Assembly: GCA_934572365.1 (NCBI GenBank)
Contig: CAKTKX010000085.1
Location: forward strand, 1 to 6,046
DNA from: an uncultured Oscillospiraceae bacterium
Lineage (GTDB): Bacteria; Bacillota; Clostridia; Oscillospirales; Oscillospiraceae
Length of the DNA: 6,046 nt
Direction of reading: 5' to 3'
Shown one piece after another: positions 1-6,041 of the stretch. Made by a program: the position numbers and the translations under genes. Within the stretch, counting starts at the first letter, position 1. Each line of letters starts with the position of its first letter. The notes under the pieces were generated by a model, which saw only the letters and a program-made list of their open reading frames with translations, did no database searches and was not told the DNA's origin.

Positions 1-614
1 GGCTTGCCGCAGGCAAGGCCGGAGATGGTCTGATTGACCACGGCCTGAAAAATGGAGGCGGCCAGGTCGGCGGTGGTCGCGCCCTCGTTGATGAGAGGCT
101 GAATGTCGGTTTTCGCAAACACGCCGCAGCGGGCGGCGATGGGATAAATTTCCTGATAATGCTCTGCCTGCGCGTTCAGTCCGGCGGCATCGGTCTGGAG
201 CAGGGACGCCATCTGGTCGATGAAGGAGCCGGTGCCGCCTGCGCAGACGCCGTTCATCCGCTCCTCCAGTCCGCCCCGGAAATAAATAATCTTGGCGTCC
301 TCGCCGCCCAGCTCAATGGCCACGTCGGTCTGGGGCGCGACGGCCTGCAATGCGGAGGCGACGGCCACCACCTCCTGCACGAAGCCGATGCCCATGGCCT
401 TGCCGAGATTGATGGAGCCGGAGCCTGTGATCTTCACCTGTAAAAGGCAGGGGCCGACCTGCTCCCGGGCTTCGGAAAGGAGCTGCCGCAGCGTCTGCTG
501 GGTATGGGCGCAGTGACGGCGGTACTGCCCGAACAGAATTTCCCCGTTTTCGTCCAGCAGCACAAGCTTGACGGTCGTTGAGCCGATGTCGATACCGGCG
601 CGATATGTATTCAT
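1..614 (-). CDS. 2-hydroxyacyl-CoA dehydratase activase (BadF/BadG/BcrA/BcrD ATPase family), N-terminal part, cut by the window edge
   Basis: Reading the minus strand from ATG at 614 gives 204 codons with no stop, so the gene continues beyond the left edge. The protein has the ASKHA ATPase fold signature: GIDIGSTTVKLVLLDE (residues 7-22), ELGGEDAK (101-108) and CAGGTGSF (124-131). Cys124 and Cys163 are 39 residues apart, the same spacing as Cys127 and Cys166 of the Acidaminococcus fermentans activator HgdC, which hold a [4Fe-4S] cluster shared by the homodimer. Family members use ATP to push one low-potential electron into a 2-hydroxyacyl-CoA dehydratase in the cytoplasm. The stretch RCGVFAKTDIQPLINEG (162-178), followed by an ASIFQAVVNQTISGLACG-type segment, resembles, from memory, the very long clostridial activase-related proteins that fuse activase and dehydratase-like domains. 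Total length and partner are therefore unknown. I chose ATG 614 because GGAG lies 9 bases upstream; an in-frame ATG at 629 has no ribosome site. The gene has its own promoter and is not part of the upstream operon. Confidence 0.9.
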   Translation of the reverse strand, partial: MNTYRAGIDIGSTTVKLVLLDENGEILFGQYRRHCAHTQQTLRQLLSEAREQVGPCLLQVKITGSGSINLGKAMGIGFVQEVVAVASALQAVAPQTDVAIELGGEDAKIIYFRGGLEERMNGVCAGGTGSFIDQMASLLQTDAAGLNAQAEHYQEIYPIAARCGVFAKTDIQPLINEGATTADLAASIFQAVVNQTISGLACGK

Positions 615-623
615 AGCATATTT

Positions 624-627
624 CTCC
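624..627 (-). promoter_or_regulatory. Ribosome binding site deciding the activase start
   Basis: GGAG on the minus strand, 9 bases before ATG 614. The GGAG overlaps the G of the in-frame ATG at 629-627, whose own upstream sequence is only A-rich. This favours the shorter protein (MNTYRAG) over the one starting MEKYAMNTYRAG. Confidence 0.6.
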
Positions 628-669
628 ATCTTTTGTTTTTTATAACAATTCTACAAAACGATATTTGAT

Positions 670-678
670 ATTATAGCA
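670..678 (-). promoter_or_regulatory. Extended -10 promoter for the activase gene
   Basis: The minus strand reads TGCTATAAT, a perfect extended -10 element (TGnTATAAT). The -35 region 16-18 bases upstream (about 692-699) is weak, reading ACTTTG or CACTTT, as is usual for extended -10 promoters. The predicted transcript start near 663 gives a leader of about 48 bases before ATG 614. It lies downstream of the operon terminator and is the only good sigma-A-like element I found in this gap, so the activase is probably transcribed independently. Confidence 0.65.
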
Positions 679-730
679 AATATGTTGTAAACAAAGTGTT
701 AATTGTGAAAAAATTTTAACCGGTTCTTTG

Positions 731-772
731 CAAAAAAGAATGGGCCGGTCACCATAATTTGGTGACCGGCCC
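731..772 (-). terminator. Rho-independent terminator of the transporter/GLUG operon
   Basis: A perfect 12-bp inverted repeat, GGGCCGGTCACC (742-753) and its complement (761-772), encloses a 7-base loop. On the minus strand it begins 5 bases after the TAA stop of the GLUG gene. It is followed by ATTC and a run of six T (732-737). The plus-strand side has no T-run, so termination is directional toward the left. The rest of the 615-777 gap holds only the activase promoter and AT-rich sequence. Confidence 0.9.
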
Positions 773-777
773 TGACG

Positions 778-3495
778 TTACGGGGCTTCACTTGTAGCGG
801 GGGTTTCTGGCTTTGCGGCTTTCTTCTTTTTATGGTGATGACGAACCAGAAGAATGACCACCAGCAGCACGACCACGGCTGCGCCGCCGGCACCGGTAAT
901 GGGCAGCCAGGAGATTGACTTTTTCATCGATCCGATCAGGCAGAAGCTCTCATCGCCGTCCTCTATGGCAAAGACCAGGTAGCTGCCGTCCTTCGTGTGG
1001 GAGACCTCCCGCCAGCTTCCGTCGGCGCCCTGTACCATGACGCGGACGTTTTTCTGCTGGGTCTCCGGCAAGTAGCGCAGCGTATCGGCCGTACCGGTGG
1101 GGAGGGTAAAGGTGTAGCCCTCCAGGAATTTATCGTGTGCGCCCGGAGCGGGGCCTTTGGTCATTTGGGTCAGCTGGATTGGCGTATTGTCGGAGAACTG
1201 ACCCTGCGCCAGCAGGGTAGGCAGCTTGCCTTCACCCATGGTTTCACTCTCCACCGTTTCCCATTCCGCATCATACACCGCCTGGAAGGAAACGTCAAAG
1301 CGAATATCGGACAAATCGGTATCCGCCAGACCGTCCCAGCGGCCGACGCAGCCTGCCTTTTCGGGCAGTTTGGGAATGCTGTCCGGGGACAGCGCCTCGC
1401 CGGGGGTGAGGGTGACGGTGTGCATCATGCCGTCGTCATAGACGAAGCGGACGGAAATGACCTTGAAGATGGGGTCAACCCCCTCCAACGCCACGAAATC
1501 ATCGTGTTCAAGGGACTGGGCGCTGTCAGCATAGCTGACACCGTCGATGGCGCCGATGTCGGAGCCGACGGTGAGGTAGTAGTTTCCGGTGACGGTATCT
1601 TCCTCGGTCTCCTCGCTGTCGTCGGATTCCGCGCTGAGGAATCCGGAACGCTCGCCGCGCATACCCAGAACCGCGCCGGTCTTTTCAGAGCCGGTGAGCT
1701 GCACCATGCTGCGGCAATCGGTGACGGTGAGACCCTCGCCCGCAATGCCGCCCACATAGGCGTTTCCGGTAATGGCGGATTTGGCGCTGCACTGGCGGAT
1801 ATACCCGTCACTCTTGCCCGCGACACCGCCCACGTAGTCGGCGTCCTCCGCGTCAATGCTGCCGGTGCTGAGACAGTTTTTCGTAAGTCCCATCGCCATC
1901 CAGCCAACAATGCCGCCCACGTTCTGGCGCTTGGCCGTAACGCTTCCGCTGTTCTCACAGCTGAGGATCACGGCGCGAAGCTGGGTGTCGAAGTTCATGG
2001 AGTTGTCGCCGCCGATTTGCAGATCGTCCTCCGGGTCGAGGTTGTTTTCAAAGGCAATGGCGCCCACGACGCCGCCAGCGTTCAGGTCGCCCAGAACCGC
2101 GCCGGAATTGGTGCATTTTTCCACCTTGCCGGAGAGAATTTCTGCGGTGTCCCGGTCGGAAATGTCCTCGATGGTGCCGCCCAGATTCTGGGATGCGCTG
2201 CCCACCGTGGCGCTCATGGCGCTGATCTGACCGGCGATGGAGCGCATGATGCGGCTGAGGGAATCCGCCGTGTTGTTGACGGAATCCATGATGGCGTACA
2301 GGGAGGAACCGGCGGCGGCAAGGCTGCTGTTGGCGTTGTTGATGGCCGCGTCGATGGTGTCCCGGTCGGGGGGATAGGGGTCATCCCCGTTGGGCAGCAG
2401 GGTGTCCAGGGCGTCCTTGGCATCCACGAGGGAATTGTAGAGGTCGTCCACCTGAACGCCCATGTCTGAATTGCCGTCCTGAATGGTGGAAAATGCCTGC
2501 CCGGTCAGATTGCTCACGGTGCCGAGCTGGGACTGGAGGATCTGCATCGTGTCCTGGGTGTACTCAATGAAGGTGGTCGGCCCCATCTGGCCGACGATGC
2601 CGCCCACTTCCTTGCGGCCGTTAACTTGAGCAAAGTTTTCACATCTGTAGAGATATCCGGTCTGGGTTCCGGCAATGCCGCCGACATTGTAGCCCATGTG
2701 CTGATAGCCAACGTTGCCCCGGTTCTTGCTCTGGCGGATGATACCGCTGCTGGTACCGGCAATGCCGCCGATGTCCGTTACGGTGCTTACGGATTCGCTT
2801 CCGGTGATGGTTTCCAGGGAAATGTCGGAGAGCTTTATCTGGTTTTCTTCGGCGGTGGTGTTGACCCTGGAGCGGTTGTTGCAGCTGCGGACAACGCCAA
2901 GGTTATTTCCCACGACGCCGCCGACCCGGTGGTCGCCGGTGATAACGCCCTCGGAGTGGCAGCCGTCAATGATACCGGTGATGGCGTTGATGCCGACGAT
3001 GCCGCCCACATCATCCGAACCGGAAACCGTGCCGTCAAAGGAGCAGTTTTGAATTTTACCGGCATTGTGTCCGGCGATGCCGCCCACGGCGCTGCGGTTT
3101 CCGTCGGGAGTGACTTCTCCCAGAACCGTGAGATTCTGGATGATTGCGGAGGTGTCAACATAGCGGAATAGACCCATGTTGGAGCCGTTCCGGGTGATGC
3201 TGAGACCGGAGACGGTGTGGCCGTTGCCGTCAAAATTGCCGCAGAAAATGGGAATTCCGGCAAAATCCACGCCGGTGAGATCGATGTCCACCAGCAGAAC
3301 CACGCTTAAATCCCGGCTGTAGCGGTCCAGACGGCAATTTTCCGCGAAGTCCAGAAACTGCTGCTGGCGCGCAATGCGCAAGGTCGTTCCTTCCTCGGTG
3401 TCCTGGGCTTCCTCGGCCAGCGCCGTTACCGGCAGGCTGAGAACGAGAAGCAGACACAGGAAGATTGCGGATATTCTTTTCAGCAGATCACGCAT
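778..3495 (-). CDS. Secreted, C-terminally anchored GLUG-repeat surface protein with a helical insert
   Basis: A 905-residue protein. Residues 1-27 are a signal peptide (basic MRDLLKR, hydrophobic core, TALA before EEA). Residues 38-136 are the usual preamble to GLUG domains (DIDLTG at 70-75, FDGNGHTVSGLSI at 88-100). About ten GLUG turns follow, each with a VGG(I/V)(A/V)G-like core, at roughly 137, 163, 191, 242, 271, 297, then 473, 526, 555 and 581. The two groups are separated by an alpha-helical segment (about 308-455). An acidic stretch (622-633) precedes a beta domain at about 680-741 resembling InlB/Flg_new repeats (IPKLPEKAG, Wdg, FQAVYD), then a second beta-rich domain (about 745-855). 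The C terminus has LPITG (864-868), a membrane segment and a basic tail. I chose ATG 3495 because AAGGAGG sits 8 bases upstream; ATG 3516 has no ribosome site and would add residues before the signal peptide. The frame overlaps the transporter gene by 8 bases. GLUG modules are known from extracellular and surface proteins; the job here is unknown. I infer that it works at the cell surface with the transporter. Confidence 0.88.
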   Translation of the reverse strand: MRDLLKRISAIFLCLLLVLSLPVTALAEEAQDTEEGTTLRIARQQQFLDFAENCRLDRYSRDLSVVLLVDIDLTGVDFAGIPIFCGNFDGNGHTVSGLSITRNGSNMGLFRYVDTSAIIQNLTVLGEVTPDGNRSAVGGIAGHNAGKIQNCSFDGTVSGSDDVGGIVGINAITGIIDGCHSEGVITGDHRVGGVVGNNLGVVRSCNNRSRVNTTAEENQIKLSDISLETITGSESVSTVTDIGGIAGTSSGIIRQSKNRGNVGYQHMGYNVGGIAGTQTGYLYRCENFAQVNGRKEVGGIVGQMGPTTFIEYTQDTMQILQSQLGTVSNLTGQAFSTIQDGNSDMGVQVDDLYNSLVDAKDALDTLLPNGDDPYPPDRDTIDAAINNANSSLAAAGSSLYAIMDSVNNTADSLSRIMRSIAGQISAMSATVGSASQNLGGTIEDISDRDTAEILSGKVEKCTNSGAVLGDLNAGGVVGAIAFENNLDPEDDLQIGGDNSMNFDTQLRAVILSCENSGSVTAKRQNVGGIVGWMAMGLTKNCLSTGSIDAEDADYVGGVAGKSDGYIRQCSAKSAITGNAYVGGIAGEGLTVTDCRSMVQLTGSEKTGAVLGMRGERSGFLSAESDDSEETEEDTVTGNYYLTVGSDIGAIDGVSYADSAQSLEHDDFVALEGVDPIFKVISVRFVYDDGMMHTVTLTPGEALSPDSIPKLPEKAGCVGRWDGLADTDLSDIRFDVSFQAVYDAEWETVESETMGEGKLPTLLAQGQFSDNTPIQLTQMTKGPAPGAHDKFLEGYTFTLPTGTADTLRYLPETQQKNVRVMVQGADGSWREVSHTKDGSYLVFAIEDGDESFCLIGSMKKSISWLPITGAGGAAVVVLLVVILLVRHHHKKKKAAKPETPATSEAP
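841..909 (-). other. C-terminal LPITG motif, membrane segment and basic tail of the GLUG protein
   Basis: Residues 863-885 read W, LPITG (codons at 892-906), then a small-residue and Val/Leu/Ile-rich membrane span ending in RHHHKKKK. The order LPxTG, hydrophobic span, positive charges is that of a sortase sorting signal. However, about 21 residues follow the span, longer than the usual short tail. The segment could therefore be a plain single-pass membrane anchor with a cytoplasmic tail. No sortase gene is in the window. Confidence 0.6.
1735..2079 (-). repeat. GLUG repeat block 2 (about four turns)
   Basis: Encodes residues 473-587 of the surface protein, with cores AGGVVG, VGGIVG, VGGVAG and VGGIAG. 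Spacing is about 26-29 residues in the last three turns. The second turn comes after a longer loop (483-507) rich in Asp and Asn. Because Gly-Gly codons recur, the DNA shows degenerate repeats of a GCCGCC core on the plus strand. Confidence 0.8.
2131..2574 (-). other. Alpha-helical insert inside the GLUG beta-helix
   Basis: Residues 308-455 lack GLUG cores and glycine-rich turns. They are rich in Ala, Ser, Asn, Gln, Asp, Leu and Met in heptad-like patterns, such as QILQSQLGTVSNL (318-330) and SLSRIMRSIAGQISAM (412-427). A Pro-rich break at about 368-377 (NGDDPYPPD) splits it into two arms. This suggests a long helical hairpin or coiled coil projecting from the beta-helix. The secondary-structure call is by eye. 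Confidence 0.65.
2581..3087 (-). repeat. GLUG repeat block 1 (about six turns)
   Basis: Encodes residues 137-305 of the surface protein, with cores VGGIAG, VGGIVG, VGGVVG, IGGIAG, VGGIAG and VGGIVG. The third-to-fourth interval is longer (51 residues) because of a polar loop at about 212-240. The periodic VGGIxG pattern and a Cys about 10 residues after most cores define the turns. Confidence 0.85.
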
Positions 3496-5950
3496 TGTCT
3501 TCTCCTCCTTCTGCATCGGATTCGTCCAGTTTTTTGACCTGAGTATTGGTGGAGACGATGGCGTTCATGTCGCCCCGGATCGTGCCGGTGAACTCGCCGT
3601 CCAGCACACCGCTGACCTGACCACGCAGATGGCCGCTGACGTACATGGTTCCGCTGGCGGTTTTGGTGGGAAGCTCAATGCCCTTCATCTGGAAGGAGGT
3701 GCGGTTGATAATGGAGTCGCTGAGCACGAGGATGGCGGGCAGAACACCCAACACGATGACGATGGAAATGATCGTACCGCGACCCAGGCAGGTACCCAGA
3801 ATGGAAATAACGGGGTTGGTGGAAATGTTGCCGATCAGCAGAGCGGCGGCGGACAGAATGGTGCCGGAGGTGAAGATGGTGGGGAAGGAGGCGTTCAGTG
3901 CTTCCACAATGGCTTCCTTATGGGTCATGGTGGATTTCAGCTCCTGATAGTGGCTGGAAATAACGATGGCGTAGTCAATGTTCGCGCCCATCTGAATGGA
4001 CTGCACGATGAGGTAGCCAAGGAAATACAGCGGCTGATTTGCCAGAGTGGGGAAGGAGAAGTTGATCCATACGCTTCCCAAGATACAGGCGATCAGCAGA
4101 ATGGGAAGTCCCGCCGACTGGAAGGTGAACAGCAGAACCAGAATGACGAACAGGGAGGACAAAATGGAGATTACCAGATTATCCTTGGCAAAGGAGGACG
4201 ACAGGTCGCGGGAGCTGGTGGAGTTGCCCACCACGTAATAATCGCTGTCGTAGTATTTTCCGATGATATTCCGCATTTCCTCCAGGAACGCAAAGGTCTC
4301 GTCGCTTTCCTCCGGCAGGTTCAGGTAAACCACCATCCGGCTGTAGCGGTCGCTTTTCAGCTGCTTCTGGGCGGTATCCAGCTGGGAGAAGATGTCGTCC
4401 AGGGATGCTTCGTCCATATCGTCCAGAGAAATGTTGTGGCTGTCCAACTGATCCTTCAGGAACATCAGCATATCGAACAGGGGAACGTCGTATTTGTCCA
4501 GTCCCTGCACGAACTCGCCGTATTGATCGTTTTCAATGGCGTAGGCGGAGTAGAGCAGCTGGGCTACCTCGTAATCCATGCCTACCAGCTCGGAAAGCTC
4601 TCTGGGGTTCAGGCTGTCCGTCAGGGTGTAGCCGTCCATGGCCTCAATGTTTGCCAAGCCCATGGTGCTTTTGACCTCCGGGCGAGCGTCCAGCTCGTCG
4701 AGAATTTTGGCTTCTGCATCATAGTTGCCGCTGGGAACCACCAGCGCCACCATATTGCTTGTGCCGAAGGTGTTCTGAATTTTGAAGTAGGCCGTCTGAC
4801 GCTCGTTCATGTTCGCGGTCTCAATATTGTTGTAGCTGTAAACAAAGGGGCAGCGGTTGGACAGAATGAACGCGCCGACCAAGAGAATTACAAACAGCGG
4901 CGGCACAATGCGCCGGGACTTTACCGCGAATTTGCCGATGGGCGTGATGTTGGGCAGGAGCTTTTTGTGGCGGGTGCGATCCATCAGCGGGCTGAACAGC
5001 ATCAGAAGTCCCGGCATCAGGGTGAATACGGAAAGCAGGCTGAACAAAATGGCCTTCACCAGAACCAGCGCCATGTCCAGACCGATTTTGAACTCCATGA
5101 AGCCCAGCGCGGCCAGGCCGGACACCGTGGTCAGGGACGAGGCGCTGATCTCCGGGATGGCCTTGCTCAGGGCGGTGATGCAGGCGTCCCGGGCGGTGCG
5201 GGTCTCCCGCTCGTCGGTGAAGCGGTGGCACAGGATGATGGCGTAGTCAATGGCCAGCGCCAGCTGCAATACCACAGCCACGGAGTTGGAGATGAAGCTG
5301 ATGGTGCCCAGCTGGAAGTTGGTGCCCATGTTCAGAATGGCCGCCACGCCGAAGGTGATCATCAGCACGGGAACCTCGGCGTAGGAGCGGGAGGTCAGGG
5401 TCAGCACGACGATGATGATGACCACGGCTATGATCAGAATGACGGACATTTCCCCTTGCAGGGTGGCGTTTTCGTCGTAGCCCACGTCGGAGTACACGCA
5501 GTAGTCGTAGCCGTCCACCAGCGCTTCCACATCCGATAGCGCCTGCTTGCTGATCTCGTCGGAGACGACGCCGTCGAAGCTGATGTCAAACAGCGCCGAG
5601 GCGTTGGTGTAGTGGTCGGGGGTGTCGTCGAAGGTGACCATGCTGACCCCTTCCACGTCCTCAATCTGCTTGGACAATTCCTCCGCCGTTTCGTAGGTGA
5701 CGTTGGACACCATGATTTTGGCGGTGGCGAAAGTGGTGAAGTTGTCGTTCATCGCCACGATGCCCTGACGGGTTTCCGTGTCCTCGGGCAGGTAGGTGGT
5801 GACGTCGTTTTCCACATTCACCCATCCGGAGGAAAACGCACAGAAAATCACGGCAAATATGTACAAAAGGAAGAACAAAGTCTTTTTGTCCACAATAAAC
5901 GTGGCAAGCTTTGTCATGAAATTACTGTCCGGCGGGTTCTTTTCAGACAT
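3488..5950 (-). CDS. MMPL/RND-family membrane transporter
   Basis: An 820-residue integral membrane protein with the two-fold RND/MMPL layout. By eye: TM1 about 24-40, an extracytoplasmic loop 41-167, TM2-TM6 between 168 and 320, TM7 about 346-364, a large second loop 365-588, and TM8-TM12 between 590 and 745. The proton-relay Asp-Tyr pairs are present at the expected places: IDYAIIL (D235-Y236) in TM4 and IDYAIVI (D659-Y660) in TM10. MMPL proteins use the proton gradient to move lipids, lipid-linked molecules or toxic amphiphiles out of the membrane. I chose ATG 5950 because AGGAGG stands 5 bases upstream; the upstream in-frame ATG at 6031 would add residues that do not fit this family and lie within the promoter region. 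The cytoplasmic tail (746-820) contains an unusual glycine-rich beta repeat. The gene is first in an operon with the GLUG surface protein and overlaps it by 8 bases. The substrate is not readable; an envelope lipid or polymer, or drug efflux, are the main options. Confidence 0.9.
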   Translation of the reverse strand: MSEKNPPDSNFMTKLATFIVDKKTLFFLLYIFAVIFCAFSSGWVNVENDVTTYLPEDTETRQGIVAMNDNFTTFATAKIMVSNVTYETAEELSKQIEDVEGVSMVTFDDTPDHYTNASALFDISFDGVVSDEISKQALSDVEALVDGYDYCVYSDVGYDENATLQGEMSVILIIAVVIIIVVLTLTSRSYAEVPVLMITFGVAAILNMGTNFQLGTISFISNSVAVVLQLALAIDYAIILCHRFTDERETRTARDACITALSKAIPEISASSLTTVSGLAALGFMEFKIGLDMALVLVKAILFSLLSVFTLMPGLLMLFSPLMDRTRHKKLLPNITPIGKFAVKSRRIVPPLFVILLVGAFILSNRCPFVYSYNNIETANMNERQTAYFKIQNTFGTSNMVALVVPSGNYDAEAKILDELDARPEVKSTMGLANIEAMDGYTLTDSLNPRELSELVGMDYEVAQLLYSAYAIENDQYGEFVQGLDKYDVPLFDMLMFLKDQLDSHNISLDDMDEASLDDIFSQLDTAQKQLKSDRYSRMVVYLNLPEESDETFAFLEEMRNIIGKYYDSDYYVVGNSTSSRDLSSSFAKDNLVISILSSLFVILVLLFTFQSAGLPILLIACILGSVWINFSFPTLANQPLYFLGYLIVQSIQMGANIDYAIVISSHYQELKSTMTHKEAIVEALNASFPTIFTSGTILSAAALLIGNISTNPVISILGTCLGRGTIISIVIVLGVLPAILVLSDSIINRTSFQMKGIELPTKTASGTMYVSGHLRGQVSGVLDGEFTGTIRGDMNAIVSTNTQVKKLDESDAEGGEDNA
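3504..3510 (-). promoter_or_regulatory. Strong ribosome binding site inside the transporter gene, for the GLUG gene
   Basis: The minus strand reads AAGGAGG, followed by 8 bases and then ATG 3495. It lies within the last codons of the transporter gene, whose TGA ends at 3488. Ribosomes finishing the transporter therefore terminate over the next start, so the two proteins are probably made by coupled translation. This site decides the start against the upstream in-frame ATG 3516. Confidence 0.85.
3551..3655 (-). other. Bactofilin-like glycine-rich tail of the MMPL transporter
   Basis: Residues 766-800, after TM12, alternate hydrophobic residues with Gly in short strands, such as VSGHLRGQVSGVLDG and EFTGTIRGDMNAIV. 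This periodicity recalls the beta-helical rungs of bactofilins (polymer-forming cytoskeletal proteins), but it is only about one third of a normal bactofilin domain. The topology places it in the cytoplasm. The resemblance is by pattern only. Confidence 0.45.
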
Positions 5951-5955
5951 AATAT

Positions 5956-5961
5956 CCTCCT
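5956..5961 (-). promoter_or_regulatory. Ribosome binding site of the transporter gene
   Basis: The minus strand reads AGGAGG, then 5 bases (ATATT), then ATG 5950. This near-perfect site sets the transporter start at residue MSEKN and argues against the longer in-frame start at 6031. Confidence 0.85.
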
Positions 5962-6012
5962 GGTATGCGCCCTCGGGCAAAGTCCGCCCCCAAAGGCAAA
6001 ATAATGCGAATA

Positions 6013-6041
6013 TTGACTTTTTTGATTGCAACTATTATAAT
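6013..6041 (+). promoter_or_regulatory. Plus-strand sigma-A-type promoter reading out of the window
   Basis: TTGACT (6013-6018) and TATAAT (6036-6041) are separated by exactly 17 bases, close to the ideal sigma-A promoter. It points right, away from the transporter operon, so a divergent gene should start shortly after the window. With a repressor-type palindrome on top of it, the expected gene is an autoregulated TetR- or MarR-type regulator; that part is inference. Confidence 0.7.

Noticed and set aside
159..516. Two short plus-strand open frames (159-443 and 292-516)
   Set aside because: Both lie opposite the conserved activase coding region and have no recognisable features.
703..722. 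TTGTGAAA...TTTAAC element resembling a Rex (NADH-sensing repressor) site upstream of the activase promoter
   Set aside because: The left half-site fits, but the right half is degenerate and the half-site spacing is two bases too long for a standard Rex box. In such AT-rich sequence this is likely chance.
997..2469. A 490-codon plus-strand open frame opposite the GLUG gene
   Set aside because: Its apparent repeats (GNAADV-, DDAAH-like) are the complement of the GLUG Gly-Gly codons. It has no start context, and the opposite strand has a signal peptide, motifs and a ribosome site.
1735..3087. Regular GCCGCC-rich DNA repeats that might suggest a CRISPR or tandem-repeat array
   Set aside because: The repeats are degenerate, in frame and explained by VGGIxG codons of the GLUG turns. 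There are no identical repeats with unique spacers.
2626..3171. A 181-codon plus-strand frame with internally repetitive Ala/Asp/Gly-rich sequence
   Set aside because: This is again the mirror of GLUG block 1. The periodicity comes from the coding repeats on the minus strand.
3374..5539. A 721-codon plus-strand open frame opposite the transporter gene
   Set aside because: It is the antisense of a clear MMPL gene. Its translation is low-complexity, rich in Gly, His, Gln and Val, with no domain, membrane pattern or ribosome site. Long antisense frames are common in GC-rich genes.
5951..6031. A 27-residue N-terminal extension of the transporter starting at ATG 6031
   Set aside because: ATG 6031 lies next to the predicted transcript start and has no ribosome site, whereas ATG 5950 has AGGAGG at good spacing. 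The extra residues do not resemble an MMPL N-terminus.
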